Source of the DNA: Oceanispirochaeta sp. M1
GTDB taxonomy: Bacteria > Spirochaetota > Spirochaetia > DSM-2461
Assembly (NCBI RefSeq): GCF_003346715.1
Contig: NZ_QQPQ01000038.1
Location: forward strand, 1-47,015
Direction: 5' to 3'
Length of the DNA stretch: 47,015 nucleotides
This document shows, piece by piece, positions 25,223 through 33,926 of the stretch (position 1 is its first letter; every line of letters begins with the position of its first letter). The notes beneath the pieces are model-generated. The model did not search any database and was not told the DNA's origin. It saw nothing but the letters and a program-made list of their open reading frames with translations. The position numbers and the translations under genes were made by a program.

Positions 25223-26605
25223 CTAATACTTAAACCCGTTGCGTCCGTTCTCTTTGACCTCATACATCTTTCCATCAGCCCGGTGGAGCAGGTCTTCCAC
25301 ATTCTCACCCTTTTTGTAGCTGGCAATCCCCATGGAGAGACTCAAATTAAGGGATTCTTTTTCCAGCAGAAGAGCTGTGGTGTTCACCTTATGCTGAATC
25401 CTTTTGACCACCTCTATACAATCATCCAGCCCGATCTTCGGCAGTATCAGAAGAAACTCATCTCCACCCAGGCGGACAACGGCATCCGGTTCTCTGAGCA
25501 GATCCGTAAGCAGATTTGTCAGATGCTGCAGGAGTTTGTCACCCCCCTGATGCCCGTGCTTATCATTAACTTCCTTGAAGAAGTCTATATCAATCATAAC
25601 TATGGAGTGGGTCTCGCCGTAGCGATTGGCCTGGGATATCTGCTGCTCAATTATCTGTAAACCACCCCTGCGGTTCCAGCAGCCGCAAAGTTCATCTTTT
25701 AAGGAAATTTCCAGCAACCTGTCATTTAAGTTATTGATCTCAACAGCCTTCTTTCGAATTTTGTCCTGCTGCAAGTAAACATAAGTTGCCAGGATGACAG
25801 AAAATATAAGCAGTAAAATTCGAATAAGATGGTAGAAGGGATTTTTTCTGGGCTTATGATTCATCTGCAGCAGCCAGGTTCCGTTGGGAACCTCAATTTT
25901 CAGTGTGGTGCAGTCCTCCTCATAGAAACCCCGGGATTCATAAATTACCGGAATCTCATCATTGTCAGGATTATCCCCTAAAATGCGGAAGAAGAGATTC
26001 TGTTCATGCAGACTGATAGCCCTCTCCGGTATAATCTCTTCCAGATACATAAGGGCTATGATGAATCCCCAGAATATGGAGCCGCTCTCTTCACTCATAA
26101 ATACGGGCTTACGGACAATGACAGCCAGTTTACCACTCTGGATCAGCTTAACAGGTCCTATAAATGTCAGTTCGTTACTTTCAATAGCTCTCAGGGCACC
26201 TTCATTACCTCTACTATCCTCTAAGAGGTTAAGACCCAAAGCATTCTCATTACCCTTAAGGGGATAGATATGGCTGATTATCCCGTCCGGGGCCAGCTGT
26301 ACAGTAGTGGCAGCATACATCTCAGAAACTATAACTTTGGCCCATTTTTCAAAATCATCGGTATTAAAATCCTGAAAAAAGAGAAAGTTGTAGAGAGTTT
26401 CGGTACTGTAGACACCAGCTGAAATATTTCTTTGAATCTCCTGAGACAGAAAAGCACCGGTCGTCAGCATGGAATCCCTCATAAGAGAATCTTCATGCTC
26501 TACATCACGACGGATGAAAGACTCACCCAGAATCATAATTATCACAGCCAGGAGCAGGCAGAAAAAAAAGAGTTGAATATTAAGTTTTTTACCGGGTGTA
26601 AACAT
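25223..26605 (-). CDS. CHASE-domain diguanylate cyclase
   Basis: A 460-residue inner-membrane sensor. TM1 at about 9-27, a periplasmic CHASE-like domain at 85-190 (AATTVQLAPDGIISHIYPLK, FIGPVKL, VIVRKPVF), TM2 at about 259-278, then a GGDEF domain at 300-460. The active site RLGGDEF is intact (GGDEF 380-384). The inhibitory I-site RxxD is present as REPD (371-374), five residues before the motif. It should make cyclic-di-GMP in response to an extracellular ligand. It stands alone; no phosphodiesterase is nearby. Confidence 0.95.
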   Translation of the reverse strand: MFTPGKKLNIQLFFFCLLLAVIIMILGESFIRRDVEHEDSLMRDSMLTTGAFLSQEIQRNISAGVYSTETLYNFLFFQDFNTDDFEKWAKVIVSEMYAATTVQLAPDGIISHIYPLKGNENALGLNLLEDSRGNEGALRAIESNELTFIGPVKLIQSGKLAVIVRKPVFMSEESGSIFWGFIIALMYLEEIIPERAISLHEQNLFFRILGDNPDNDEIPVIYESRGFYEEDCTTLKIEVPNGTWLLQMNHKPRKNPFYHLIRILLLIFSVILATYVYLQQDKIRKKAVEINNLNDRLLEISLKDELCGCWNRRGGLQIIEQQISQANRYGETHSIVMIDIDFFKEVNDKHGHQGGDKLLQHLTNLLTDLLREPDAVVRLGGDEFLLILPKIGLDDCIEVVKRIQHKVNTTALLLEKESLNLSLSMGIASYKKGENVEDLLHRADGKMYEVKENGRNGFKY

Positions 26606-26679
26606 AGGAAAAAGACTAATAGATTAAGAGATATCACTCAAGTTGAAAAGGGTATAAAAAAACACTGATTCAGATTTAT

Positions 26680-26796
26680 TTACAACTTACTCAGAAGTTT
26701 AACTATATAGCTGACAATAAAATCCTGCTGCTCACTGCGGCTCAAAGAAGCCTTTCCGTCACCCTTCTGATCCCCGTAAAACCCGAATCCTTCATG
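26680..26796 (-). pseudogene. Possible C-terminal gene relic
   Basis: An open stretch on the minus strand of 38 codons ends at TAA and encodes HEGFGFYGDQKGDGKASLSR followed by a helix-like tail ending IVKLLSKL. It has no start codon and no upstream body. It may be the tail of a deleted gene. I do not recognise the family. The rest of 26606-26824 holds nothing else I can support. Confidence 0.2.
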
Positions 26797-26824
26797 GTTA
26801 GCTCAAGTTCTCATTATCTGATAC

Positions 26825-26936
26825 GGGCGTCTCCCTCCCCTTCGGGTAGGACCGGGCTCTGCAGGGGTTCCGTCTTTATTGAGTTTAATAAAACTCAATA
26901 AAGACCAGCGAAGCTGCCCTTTCGATCCCTGACGCG
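26825..26936 (+). repeat. Structured intergenic repeat, copy A
   Basis: 112 bp related to copies at 33450 and 43114. Terminal pairing is GCGTC (26827-26831) with GACGC (26931-26935). Shared blocks are CCGGGCTCTGCAGGGGT and GCCCTTTCGATCCCT. The inner hairpin is a 15-bp perfect stem (26872-26886 with 26891-26905), followed by CAGC-GAA-GCTG (26906-26916). It ends 7 nt before the stop codon of the convergent gene. Confidence 0.8.
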
Positions 26937-26943
26937 GGGAGGA

Positions 26944-27471
26944 TTAACTGATCTGCAGAATCACAGTCACAGCGCTGGTTACTATTGCTGCAAATATCAC
27001 CAATAGATACTGACTCTGGCGGTTAAAGCGTTTGTTCATGTCTTCTCTCATATCAGTATATCTATTGTCCATAGCTGTAAAGCGAGTGTTCATATCTACC
27101 CTGGCATCATTGAATCGAGTATTCATATCTTCTCTATGTTCAGTAAATTTCATGTCCATAGTTTCAAAACGTGTATTCATATCTATTCTGGCATCATTGA
27201 ACCGAGTATTCATATCTTCTCTATTTTCGGCAAATCTTTTATCGATAATTTCAAATTTTTGATCCATTTGAATCATCATTTTTTCCAGATTCGTATTTTG
27301 ATGCTTGATTCCCTCTTCTACACGAACCATTCGCTCCAGCAGCTGAGGATTAATACTGGTATCTCTATCAGGGAATGGGATGATTCTTTTTTCTTCCATC
27401 CAGTTCTTGAGATGATCTTTTACATAATCGATAATAAGCAGCTGGTCTTTGGTCACCTGGGTTTCTCCCAT
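26944..27471 (-). CDS. Tail-anchored coiled-coil repeat protein
   Basis: A 175-residue protein. A helical N-terminus is followed by a coiled coil (about 45-150) and one C-terminal membrane helix (LLVIFAAIVTSAVTVIL). A 29-residue unit is repeated (REDMNTRFNDARIDMNTRF..., then REDMNTRFNDARVDMNTRF...), built as 11+11+7, so hendecads alternate with a heptad. This is a mixed-handed coiled coil that would project from the membrane. No enzymatic motif. GGAGAA precedes the ATG. Family not identified; similar short coiled-coil/TM proteins are common and uncharacterised. Confidence 0.75.
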   Translation of the reverse strand: MGETQVTKDQLLIIDYVKDHLKNWMEEKRIIPFPDRDTSINPQLLERMVRVEEGIKHQNTNLEKMMIQMDQKFEIIDKRFAENREDMNTRFNDARIDMNTRFETMDMKFTEHREDMNTRFNDARVDMNTRFTAMDNRYTDMREDMNKRFNRQSQYLLVIFAAIVTSAVTVILQIS

Positions 27472-27679
27472 AGTATTCTCCTTCCATTCTACTATCCCTA
27501 TATAAGCTGTACAAGTAAAAGGAATCTACTGCTTCAAAGAAAAGGTACAAACATCAATCATCCTCATTTCATATCCCTTAAACCGGATCTTTTCTGGAAT
27601 TTAATAAAAGATTTGAAGATGGTATAATCTATCGTAGGTAGGGGATAATCATAGGAGTAGAGAAGAGCCAAAAGAGCCT

Positions 27680-28013
27680 TTAAGTAGGAGTGTCAATCAT
27701 AATAATTTCTTCTTCGCTGAGTCCGGTACTCCTGGAAATTATTTGACATCGTTAAAATCTTCACCAGATAATAATTCTTCAATTTTCTTTATTGTGTTCT
27801 TAAGTTCATCCTCTTTGCTGTGCCTCTCAAAGTATACCACGGCTGCAACTAGATTTCTTACCTCTTCCAAGGCTTTTCACCATTATAAAGAACCATCGGA
27901 AACACTGCCGGGAGTTTGCCTTTCTGACTATGTTTGATCAGTTGTTCGTAGAATAGAAAGAGATATGAGAAAAGTCGTACCGGTATACGTTTATCAGGTG
28001 AGGATTGAAATTC
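27680..28013 (-). pseudogene. Degraded Rpn-family nuclease (PD-(D/E)XK transposase-like)
   Basis: Three minus-strand pieces in different frames read as parts of an Rpn/Transposase_31 protein. From 28013: EFQSSPDKRIPVRLFSYLFL, then FPMVLYNGEKPWKR and a stop. After a frameshift: NLVAAVVYFERHSKEDELKN and a stop at 27739. Then SRSTGLSEEEI to a stop at 27680. The N-terminal nuclease motif is missing and the central part is shortened. Rpn genes are recombination-promoting nucleases with IS-like spread. The 27472-27679 stretch holds only promoter-like AT-rich sequence. Confidence 0.7.
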
Positions 28014-28031
28014 CAGAACAGAAAATATTCT

Positions 28032-28757
28032 TTAAAAATCTTCCAGTTGCAAAGAGATCTCGGACAGGCAGCTGTCATTGTAGCGGCTGCCTCTGTAGAC
28101 ATCCTGAATTGTCAGTTTGAGAGCCAGGAATCCATAGATCTCCATCATTAGAAGCAGGTCCATATCAGAATTGAAATCTTCAAGGGCGAGACCGGTTTCT
28201 TCCCGCATCATCTTTAGAAAGAAGGGATTCTCCCCGGTAAAGGATTCCAGTACCTCCCGGCACAATTCCATCTGCTCTTCAGGGCTCAGGGTTATTTCAA
28301 AGAACTGAGTTTCTGATGTGTCGCTTACTTCAATACCCGAATCGATATCAAATTCCTTGAGGAGGTAGAGAGTTGAATCGGTTTCGCTTACCATCCCCGG
28401 AGCCGTAAAACCGATGAGAATTGACAGATTCATTGCCTTTAAGCGGTTGTTTTTCTCATACAGGGAGGGGGATCTGGCAAAACCGTTATTCAGTGAAATC
28501 CCTGTAACGGCTCTGTTTGCCAGAATAATCAGATCTTCACCGATCCCCTCATCTGATGCCCCCTCCACCCAGGGAGTCGCCATATCTCCGTCAAAAAGGG
28601 CTTCCGGGCCGTAAGTATGGACCTGTCCTCCCAGAGTTTCACTGAAGGACGAGGAGGCCCATAGACTCTGACCCGGAAGTGCATCCAACTCTATCCATTG
28701 AGAATAAAGAGCTGAGGCAGTCAGAAAAAAGAATAGGAGTAGAAAACCTGCTTTCAT
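28032..28757 (-). CDS. Secreted protein with NADase-type glycan-binding (discoidin-like) domain
   Basis: A 241-residue exported protein. The signal peptide (about 1-19) ends ASALYSQ. The region of about 32-120 resembles the NADase-type glycan-binding domain: ASSSFSET, LFDGDMATPWVEGASDEGIG and a SLNNGF turn, where such domains usually have NGY. The second half (about 130-241) is helical and acidic. A role in surface glycan or envelope binding is an inference. It forms a probable operon with the two small genes upstream (DUF5684 and a lipoprotein). Confidence 0.7.
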   Translation of the reverse strand: MKAGFLLLFFFLTASALYSQWIELDALPGQSLWASSSFSETLGGQVHTYGPEALFDGDMATPWVEGASDEGIGEDLIILANRAVTGISLNNGFARSPSLYEKNNRLKAMNLSILIGFTAPGMVSETDSTLYLLKEFDIDSGIEVSDTSETQFFEITLSPEEQMELCREVLESFTGENPFFLKMMREETGLALEDFNSDMDLLLMMEIYGFLALKLTIQDVYRGSRYNDSCLSEISLQLEDF

Positions 28758-28772
28758 TACGCCTTAGGACTC

Positions 28773-29114
28773 CTAACCCTGATAGCTTGCATTAGAAAAA
28801 GCAAGATAGGGATAGTAGATAAAGCTGAGGAGAAGGGCCGGAACCACATGCCAGCCGGGCTGTCCGAATTTCAGGCAGAGGTTGTAGATGATCATAATGG
28901 CAAAAACAACATTTACCAGGGGAATAAAGAGCATGATCACCCACCACATCGGTCTCTGTATGATCTGAACCATAACAATGATATTGTAAATAGGCACAAG
29001 AATGGCCCACCCCGGTTTACCGGCTTTGGTAAAGATTTTCCAGTTGGCTACCACAAGAATGATGGTAACAATGAACCAGAAAACTGTCAGAACGGGATTA
29101 ACTGAATCATACAT
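28773..29114 (-). CDS. DUF5684-like small membrane protein
   Basis: A 113-residue protein with three to four hydrophobic segments and the family pattern KIFTKAGKPGWAILVPIYN (28-46) and CLKFGQPGWHVVPALLL. Function unknown. AGGAG six bases before the ATG overlaps the stop codon of the small lipoprotein frame upstream, and the glycan-binding gene begins 15 nt downstream, suggesting a three-gene envelope operon. Confidence 0.8.
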   Translation of the reverse strand: MYDSVNPVLTVFWFIVTIILVVANWKIFTKAGKPGWAILVPIYNIIVMVQIIQRPMWWVIMLFIPLVNVVFAIMIIYNLCLKFGQPGWHVVPALLLSFIYYPYLAFSNASYQG

Positions 29115-29123
29115 ACAAAACTC

Positions 29124-29291
29124 CTAAAACATATAATTTAAAAACAGAATCTCAAGATTCCGCCTTAATTGAAAATCAGAAATGGCATTGACCATATCAA
29201 TCATGTTTTTGGCTTGTTTTATTTTACCGCAGCAGGCAGGAAGTGTAAGTATTGCGGCAATGAAAAGAAATCGAATGTATTCATTCTCCAT
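29124..29291 (-). CDS. Small putative lipoprotein
   Basis: A 55-residue frame. The N-terminus (MENEYIRFLFIAAILTLPAC) is a signal peptide with a lipobox LPAC (C20), followed by a short amphipathic helix (KIKQAKNMIDMVNAISDF). The stop codon falls inside the ribosome-binding site of the DUF5684 gene, as expected for a coupled gene. The start is uncertain because GAGAGG directly abuts the ATG; a start a few codons downstream would also keep the lipobox. Function unknown. The remaining 92 nt to the divergent gene at 29384 would hold both promoters. Confidence 0.5.
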   Translation of the reverse strand: MENEYIRFLFIAAILTLPACCGKIKQAKNMIDMVNAISDFQLRRNLEILFLNYMF

Positions 29292-29383
29292 CCTCTCGAC
29301 AGCCTATCCATTCAATCTTATGGCCGATGTTTATTTTTGTCAAATTGCATAAAACAGGAGTGAAAAAGGGGTATAATCAAGGC

Positions 29384-30457
29384 ATGAGGTATATATTCTG
29401 TTTAACCATATATTTCATCTTTTTTCTGAGCTCCTGCAAGCCGTCTATCAGGACTGTATCGAATCTACCCGAACCTGACTACTGGCCCTCAGAAGGATGG
29501 ATCTCGGCCTCTCCGGAATCCAGGGGAATGAATCCAGACACCCTGGATAAAATGATCACATCCATAAAGAACAAAAATCTTGCCATAGACAGTATTCTGA
29601 TCATCCGGGATGGATATCTTGTGCTTGATTATTATGGTTTATCCTATGGACCCGAAGACCGCCATATCATCCATTCCTGCACCAAGAGTATTGTATCCAC
29701 TCTGGTGGGGATAGCCCTGGATCAGGGATTGATTGAATCCCTGGATCAGCCCGTATCAGACTTTTTTCCGGATCTTGTTATAGAAATTGATTATGCACAC
29801 AAAGAGCTCACCCTCACCCTCACCCATCTTCTGACCATGACAAGCGGCCTGGACAGCAGGGACTCCTACCTTTACCGCTGGAAGGGAATCAGAGAGATGA
29901 TGGAGGAGCCGGACTGGGTCTCCTATATTCTGAGTCTCCCTTCTGCAGCCGAGGCCGGAGAACATTTTGATTACAGCAATATGGCATCCTATCTGCTCTC
30001 GGCAGTCATTACCCGGGTCACGGGGCAGAGCGCTCTGGTCTTTGCCCGGGAAAATCTTTTCACCCCCCTGGGAATCGAAAATGTCGAGTGGCCCTCCTAT
30101 CAGAATAATGTCTCCATAGGGTGGGGAGAGATGAGGATCTCTGCCCCGGATCTGGCCAAATTCGGTTTTTTAATACTCCATAAGGGGAAGTGGGACGGAA
30201 CACAAATTGTCTCAGAGGATTACCTGGCAGAGGCGACCTCAGTGAAGATCAAGGCCGGGACTCTGCAGAATTATTACGGCTATCAGTGGTGGATTCAGGA
30301 AGAAGGGCTTTTTATGGCTCAGGGTTATGCCGGTCAATTCCTGATCATTTATCCTGCAGAAAACCTTGTGGTTGTATTTAACAGTACCCTGGATGAGAGA
30401 GATTCCTTTGCACCCCGGGATTACTTCAATGATTATATTCTTAAATCAATTCAATAA
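29384..30457 (+). CDS. Lipoprotein serine hydrolase, beta-lactamase/class C (S12) family
   Basis: A 357-residue protein from the ATG at 29384; the frame stays open 19 codons further up, but the lipoprotein signal begins here. Lipobox LSSC (C18). Active-site SxxK is S98-C-T-K101 and the YxN motif is Y197-S-N199. A TTSGL-like MTSGLDS follows TLTHLLT. Family members are D-Ala-D-Ala peptidases, esterases or beta-lactamases; the activity cannot be decided. It is membrane-anchored on the periplasmic side. A short CTCACC triplicate (29809-29826) encodes LTLTLT. Confidence 0.88.
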   Translation: MRYIFCLTIYFIFFLSSCKPSIRTVSNLPEPDYWPSEGWISASPESRGMNPDTLDKMITSIKNKNLAIDSILIIRDGYLVLDYYGLSYGPEDRHIIHSCTKSIVSTLVGIALDQGLIESLDQPVSDFFPDLVIEIDYAHKELTLTLTHLLTMTSGLDSRDSYLYRWKGIREMMEEPDWVSYILSLPSAAEAGEHFDYSNMASYLLSAVITRVTGQSALVFARENLFTPLGIENVEWPSYQNNVSIGWGEMRISAPDLAKFGFLILHKGKWDGTQIVSEDYLAEATSVKIKAGTLQNYYGYQWWIQEEGLFMAQGYAGQFLIIYPAENLVVVFNSTLDERDSFAPRDYFNDYILKSIQ

Positions 30458-30550
30458 TACTCATGGTTCCGGGCTGTTGAAGGCTGAGCATTAATATACT
30501 GGTAATATTGATTTAGATGAAAGACATGACCTAAACTAGAGGTTGGAATT

Positions 30551-31327
30551 ATGAAAAAATATTCGACAGGATTATGGATATTATTGCTCTTACTGATGAT
30601 ACCTTCACCCTCGTATTCACAGGAAACTGTTCGTATCACCAATGGAGAGTGGCCTCCCTTTCTTTTTGAAGAGTTGAAACATGGTGGAGTCACATCCCAT
30701 ATTGTCAAGGAAGCCTTTGCGCTGGAAGGAATCAATGTCAGATATGGTTGGTTTCCCTGGGCTCGTGCCCTGGCAAATGCTAAAACAGGTGATTGGGATG
30801 CGAGTATCGGATGGCAAAAAACTCCGGAAAGAGAGAAGGATTTTATCTTCAGTGAACCTATTCTTGAGGGGAGAATAGTCTTTTTTCATTTGAAAGACTA
30901 TTCCTTTGAATGGGAGACTCTGGATGATTTAAAGGGTATCAAGATTGGAGCCGTCATTGGTTATAATTATAGTGTTGAGTTTATCGAAGCAGAAAGAGCC
31001 GGGGAAATTACAGTCAAACGGATCGGTTCTGAAGAACAGAATTTCAAAAAGCTGCTGTCGGGACGTATTGATGTGTTTATCAGTAATGTTGATGTGGGTT
31101 ATGCTGTGCTTAATAAGTACTTTCCAGACGAGGAGTATGACAGGATCACCTATCATACCACTCCATTTTATATCAATGAACTCCGCCTGGCTTTTTCCAG
31201 AAAAAATCAGAAGAGTGACAGACTTCTCCTATTGTTTAACAGGGGCCTGCAAGAGTTGAAAAATCAGGGATTGTATGATCAGTATTATGAATCTTCCAGA
31301 AAGGGAGAATATGAATTGAGTCGATAA
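30551..31327 (+). CDS. Periplasmic family 3 solute-binding protein paired with a sensor kinase
   Basis: A 258-residue SBP_bac_3-type protein with signal peptide (cleavage near PSPSYSQ). Core features are RITNGEWPPFLFEE (27-40), ALANAKTGDWDASIGWQKTPERE (about 76-98), LDDLKGIKIGAVIGYNY and a GRIDVFISNVDVG region. No transporter subunits follow. A hybrid histidine kinase begins 5 nt after its stop, so it probably works as the extracytoplasmic ligand-sensing component of that signalling system. The ligand would be an amino acid or small organic acid by family precedent. Confidence 0.88.
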   Translation: MKKYSTGLWILLLLLMIPSPSYSQETVRITNGEWPPFLFEELKHGGVTSHIVKEAFALEGINVRYGWFPWARALANAKTGDWDASIGWQKTPEREKDFIFSEPILEGRIVFFHLKDYSFEWETLDDLKGIKIGAVIGYNYSVEFIEAERAGEITVKRIGSEEQNFKKLLSGRIDVFISNVDVGYAVLNKYFPDEEYDRITYHTTPFYINELRLAFSRKNQKSDRLLLLFNRGLQELKNQGLYDQYYESSRKGEYELSR

Positions 31328-31331
31328 AGGA

Positions 31332-33440
31332 TTGGCAGGTCTACTGGAGGATGTTCTGAGTACTCGTCAACACAAGCTTCACACACAACTCTCTCTCTGG
31401 ATAAAGGTGAATATCATACTCCTGGGAGCCTCGGTACTGTTTATGTTCCTTTCTGCCTCCCTGATGATCAGTAATTACAGGGATCAGAATGAACAGGAAT
31501 TCCAGGAAACTATCTCCAGGACAGTCCTGATTCTGCGGGAATCTCTGGCAATCCCACTGTACAATTACGCCAGGGATACGGTTACTCATCTTATGAAGTC
31601 GGCTGTCATATATAATCAGATTGATTATATTTATCTGATAGACAGCAACAATGAACTCTATTTAGGATTCGCTCATCCTGAGGGGCGTTCCATTGCTTTC
31701 ACAGAAAAGCCTGACAAAGAGACCGTAGAGCGTTGTGAGCTCATAAATATTACAACAGATATCATTTTTAATGATGAAATCATCGGAACTTTAATTATCT
31801 ACTTTTCCCATGATGAAACGACTGCTCAGTTGACGGAGTATACCTGGGAAATAATTTTCCGTCTGTTGAAATTTGTCATCGTCATATTGATTTTTGCGGA
31901 GTTGATTCTCTGGTTTATTCTTTTTCTGAAGGACAAGCTGGATTTTGAAAAACAAAAACTGATTGAGAGTGAGTATAAGTTCCGAACCTACATCGAAAAG
32001 TCTCCACTTTCTGTTTTTATCATAGATGAAAAGGGGGGTATCTCCTTCAACAATGAAGCGGCTCTTGGTCTGACCGGCTACTCGAGGAAAGAACTTCAAT
32101 CTATCCCTTTTAAGGATGTGATCAGTCAAACAGAAGGCATTTCAGAGCTTATTAAAGAATCTGAGGAACTGAAGAAAGAGGTCTTCCTGATCCGGAAAGA
32201 TGGGAGTCAATTGAATGTTATTCTGGATGCCGTCAGGCTTAAGGGTAATCTGCTTCTTTGTTACTGCACTGATATTTCAGAACGAAAGAGAATGGAAAGT
32301 CAACTCCGTCAGTCTGAGAAGCTGAATGCCATAGGCATGATGGCCGGCGGTATAGCTCATGATTTCAATAATATGATGGGAGGTATCCTGGGGTATACAG
32401 AACTTCTTGCACTCAAAATGGAAGATGATCCAGTCCAGAAATCTTATACAGAGAATATCATTAAAACCATTAACAGAGCCCGTGAACTGATAAATCAGCT
32501 CATGAATTTTGCTCGAAAAGGTGATGTGGAATTAAAAGTGGTGGATCTGCATAAGATCCTCAGTGATGCTGTGAACCTGCTCACCTGCAGTATCGATCGG
32601 AATATTCAGATCTCTGTCAAACTGGATGCCCCATCCTCCAGAATCATGGGTGATGGGGCACAGCTTCAGAATACCTTCCTCAATCTGGGTTTGAATGCCC
32701 GGGATGCCATGCCCCATGGAGGCGAAATTAATATCACTACAAAGAATATATATTTCTCAGAGAGTATCGCCGCAAAGAAGAACTCACAGATCACACCAGG
32801 TGAATATATTGAGGTGGATATCTCTGATAACGGTACAGGTATAAGCCCCGAAATCATAGAAAGTATCTTTGATCCCTTTTTCACCACAAAATCACAGGGA
32901 AAGGGGACCGGAATGGGGCTTTCTGCCGTTTACGGTACAGTTCAGAGTCATGATGCCGCCATCGATGTGTACAGCGAAATCGGGTACGGATCAACATTCG
33001 AACTCTTTTTCCCTTTAACAAGCAGTGAAGAAACAGTCCCCCTCAGGGATAACAGAGCCGTTGCCGGCAGAGGGGGGAGAATCCTTCTGGTGGATGATGA
33101 AGAGATGTTGAGAGATATCGGTAAAGATATTCTCAGGGAGATAGGTTATGACCCTGTGGTCTTTGAAAATGGAGAACAGGCTGTAGAGTACTACAAGAAC
33201 AACTGGGAATCCATCGATCTGGTGATTACAGATATGATAATGCCGGGCCTTTCGGGCAAGCAGACATTTCTGGCCATGAAGAAGATCAATCCCGGGATAA
33301 AAGCCCTTCTGGCCACCGGCTTCGGTCTGGACAGGGATTTGGAATCTATGATGGATATAGGCCTTTTGGGCATACTTAATAAACCCTACAGAATCCATGA
33401 TATTTCCCTTATGATTTCAGATATTCTGAATCCTAAATAG
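31332..33440 (+). CDS. Hybrid sensor histidine kinase (PAS-HisKA-HATPase-REC)
   Basis: About 702 residues. TM1 28-47, periplasmic sensor 48-175, TM2 178-199, PAS 212-318, dimerisation helix with H343 (GGIAHDFNNMMG), ATPase N-box LNLGLNARDAM, G boxes DNGTGIS (499-505) and GKGTGMGL, and a C-terminal receiver with phospho-acceptor D634 (VITDM). Start unclear: TTG at 31332 is preceded directly by AAAGGA, and an in-frame GTG at 31407 is an alternative. It has no DNA-binding output, so phosphotransfer to another regulator is likely. Sensing probably involves the upstream binding protein. Confidence 0.93.
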   Translation: MAGLLEDVLSTRQHKLHTQLSLWIKVNIILLGASVLFMFLSASLMISNYRDQNEQEFQETISRTVLILRESLAIPLYNYARDTVTHLMKSAVIYNQIDYIYLIDSNNELYLGFAHPEGRSIAFTEKPDKETVERCELINITTDIIFNDEIIGTLIIYFSHDETTAQLTEYTWEIIFRLLKFVIVILIFAELILWFILFLKDKLDFEKQKLIESEYKFRTYIEKSPLSVFIIDEKGGISFNNEAALGLTGYSRKELQSIPFKDVISQTEGISELIKESEELKKEVFLIRKDGSQLNVILDAVRLKGNLLLCYCTDISERKRMESQLRQSEKLNAIGMMAGGIAHDFNNMMGGILGYTELLALKMEDDPVQKSYTENIIKTINRARELINQLMNFARKGDVELKVVDLHKILSDAVNLLTCSIDRNIQISVKLDAPSSRIMGDGAQLQNTFLNLGLNARDAMPHGGEINITTKNIYFSESIAAKKNSQITPGEYIEVDISDNGTGISPEIIESIFDPFFTTKSQGKGTGMGLSAVYGTVQSHDAAIDVYSEIGYGSTFELFFPLTSSEETVPLRDNRAVAGRGGRILLVDDEEMLRDIGKDILREIGYDPVVFENGEQAVEYYKNNWESIDLVITDMIMPGLSGKQTFLAMKKINPGIKALLATGFGLDRDLESMMDIGLLGILNKPYRIHDISLMISDILNPK

Positions 33441-33449
33441 AAGTGTTTT

Positions 33450-33569
33450 GGGCGTTCCCCCCTGATCGGGGGCCGGGCTTTGCAGGGGTAACCGTCTTTC
33501 CTTTGGAAAGACCAGCTTCGCTGCCCTTCCAATCCCTAACGCAATAAGGCGATTCACCGGGTATAGGAT
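33450..33569 (+). repeat. Structured intergenic repeat, copy B, uninterrupted
   Basis: Core 33450-33542: terminal GCGTT (33452-33456) pairs with AACGC (33538-33542). Hairpins are CCCCC/GGGGG (33458-33472), GTCTTTCC/GGAAAGAC (33494-33512) and CAGC-TTC-GCTG (33513-33523). The element ends CCAATCCCTAACGC. The following 27 nt (to 33569) match the right flank of the IS110 element (44720-44746) at 22 positions, so the unit is longer than the folded core. Confidence 0.8.
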
Positions 33570-33858
33570 CTGTATTCATCAGAAGATCTACTCAATTAGT
33601 TCAAGACCATAAAGAAGAATCACTTCTTATCAGTTATGATTCTCAAAAACTGCAGTGAACTCTCATCTTAGAGGCTATCGGGTGACATTTGTTAAGCGGA
33701 TATGATGCATTTGGATGATCAGAATATGCAATCGTACATTTAAATTAACGATGAAGTCTCATCTGCATCTCAAAAAAAACAGGCCTGTATTATCCCTGAT
33801 CAATGGGATTCAACAGCTCCATGGTTTTTTTTCGTGTATCCCGGGTCGGATAATAATA
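33570..33858. other. Non-coding stretch before the LacI promoter
   Basis: About 290 nt between repeat B and the promoter at 33859. A 74-codon frame beginning at 33715 runs into the LacI gene but has no ribosome-binding site or protein-like features. I see no gene, terminator or RNA here. Confidence 0.5.
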
Positions 33859-33906
33859 TTGACAAGTGAACCTGTGTATGGTAATGTTTGCGAAATCGTT
33901 ATCATG
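33859..33906 (+). promoter_or_regulatory. LacI-gene promoter with autoregulatory operator
   Basis: -35 TTGACA (33859-33864) and -10 TAATGT (33882-33887) have a 17-nt spacer. From 33882 to 33906 the sequence matches the downstream palindrome (34939-34963) at 22 of 25 positions, including the complete half-site AATCGTTATCATG (33894-33906). The operator covers the -10 box and the transcription start. Confidence 0.75.
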
Positions 33907-33926
33907 GATGAAGGGGGATTTCCTTT

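Noticed and set aside
26825-33542. Integron attC-like site (GCGTT...AACGC termini)
   Set aside because: attC sites read RYYYAAC first and GTTRRRY last. Here GTT comes first and AAC last on either strand, and no integrase or cassette array is present.
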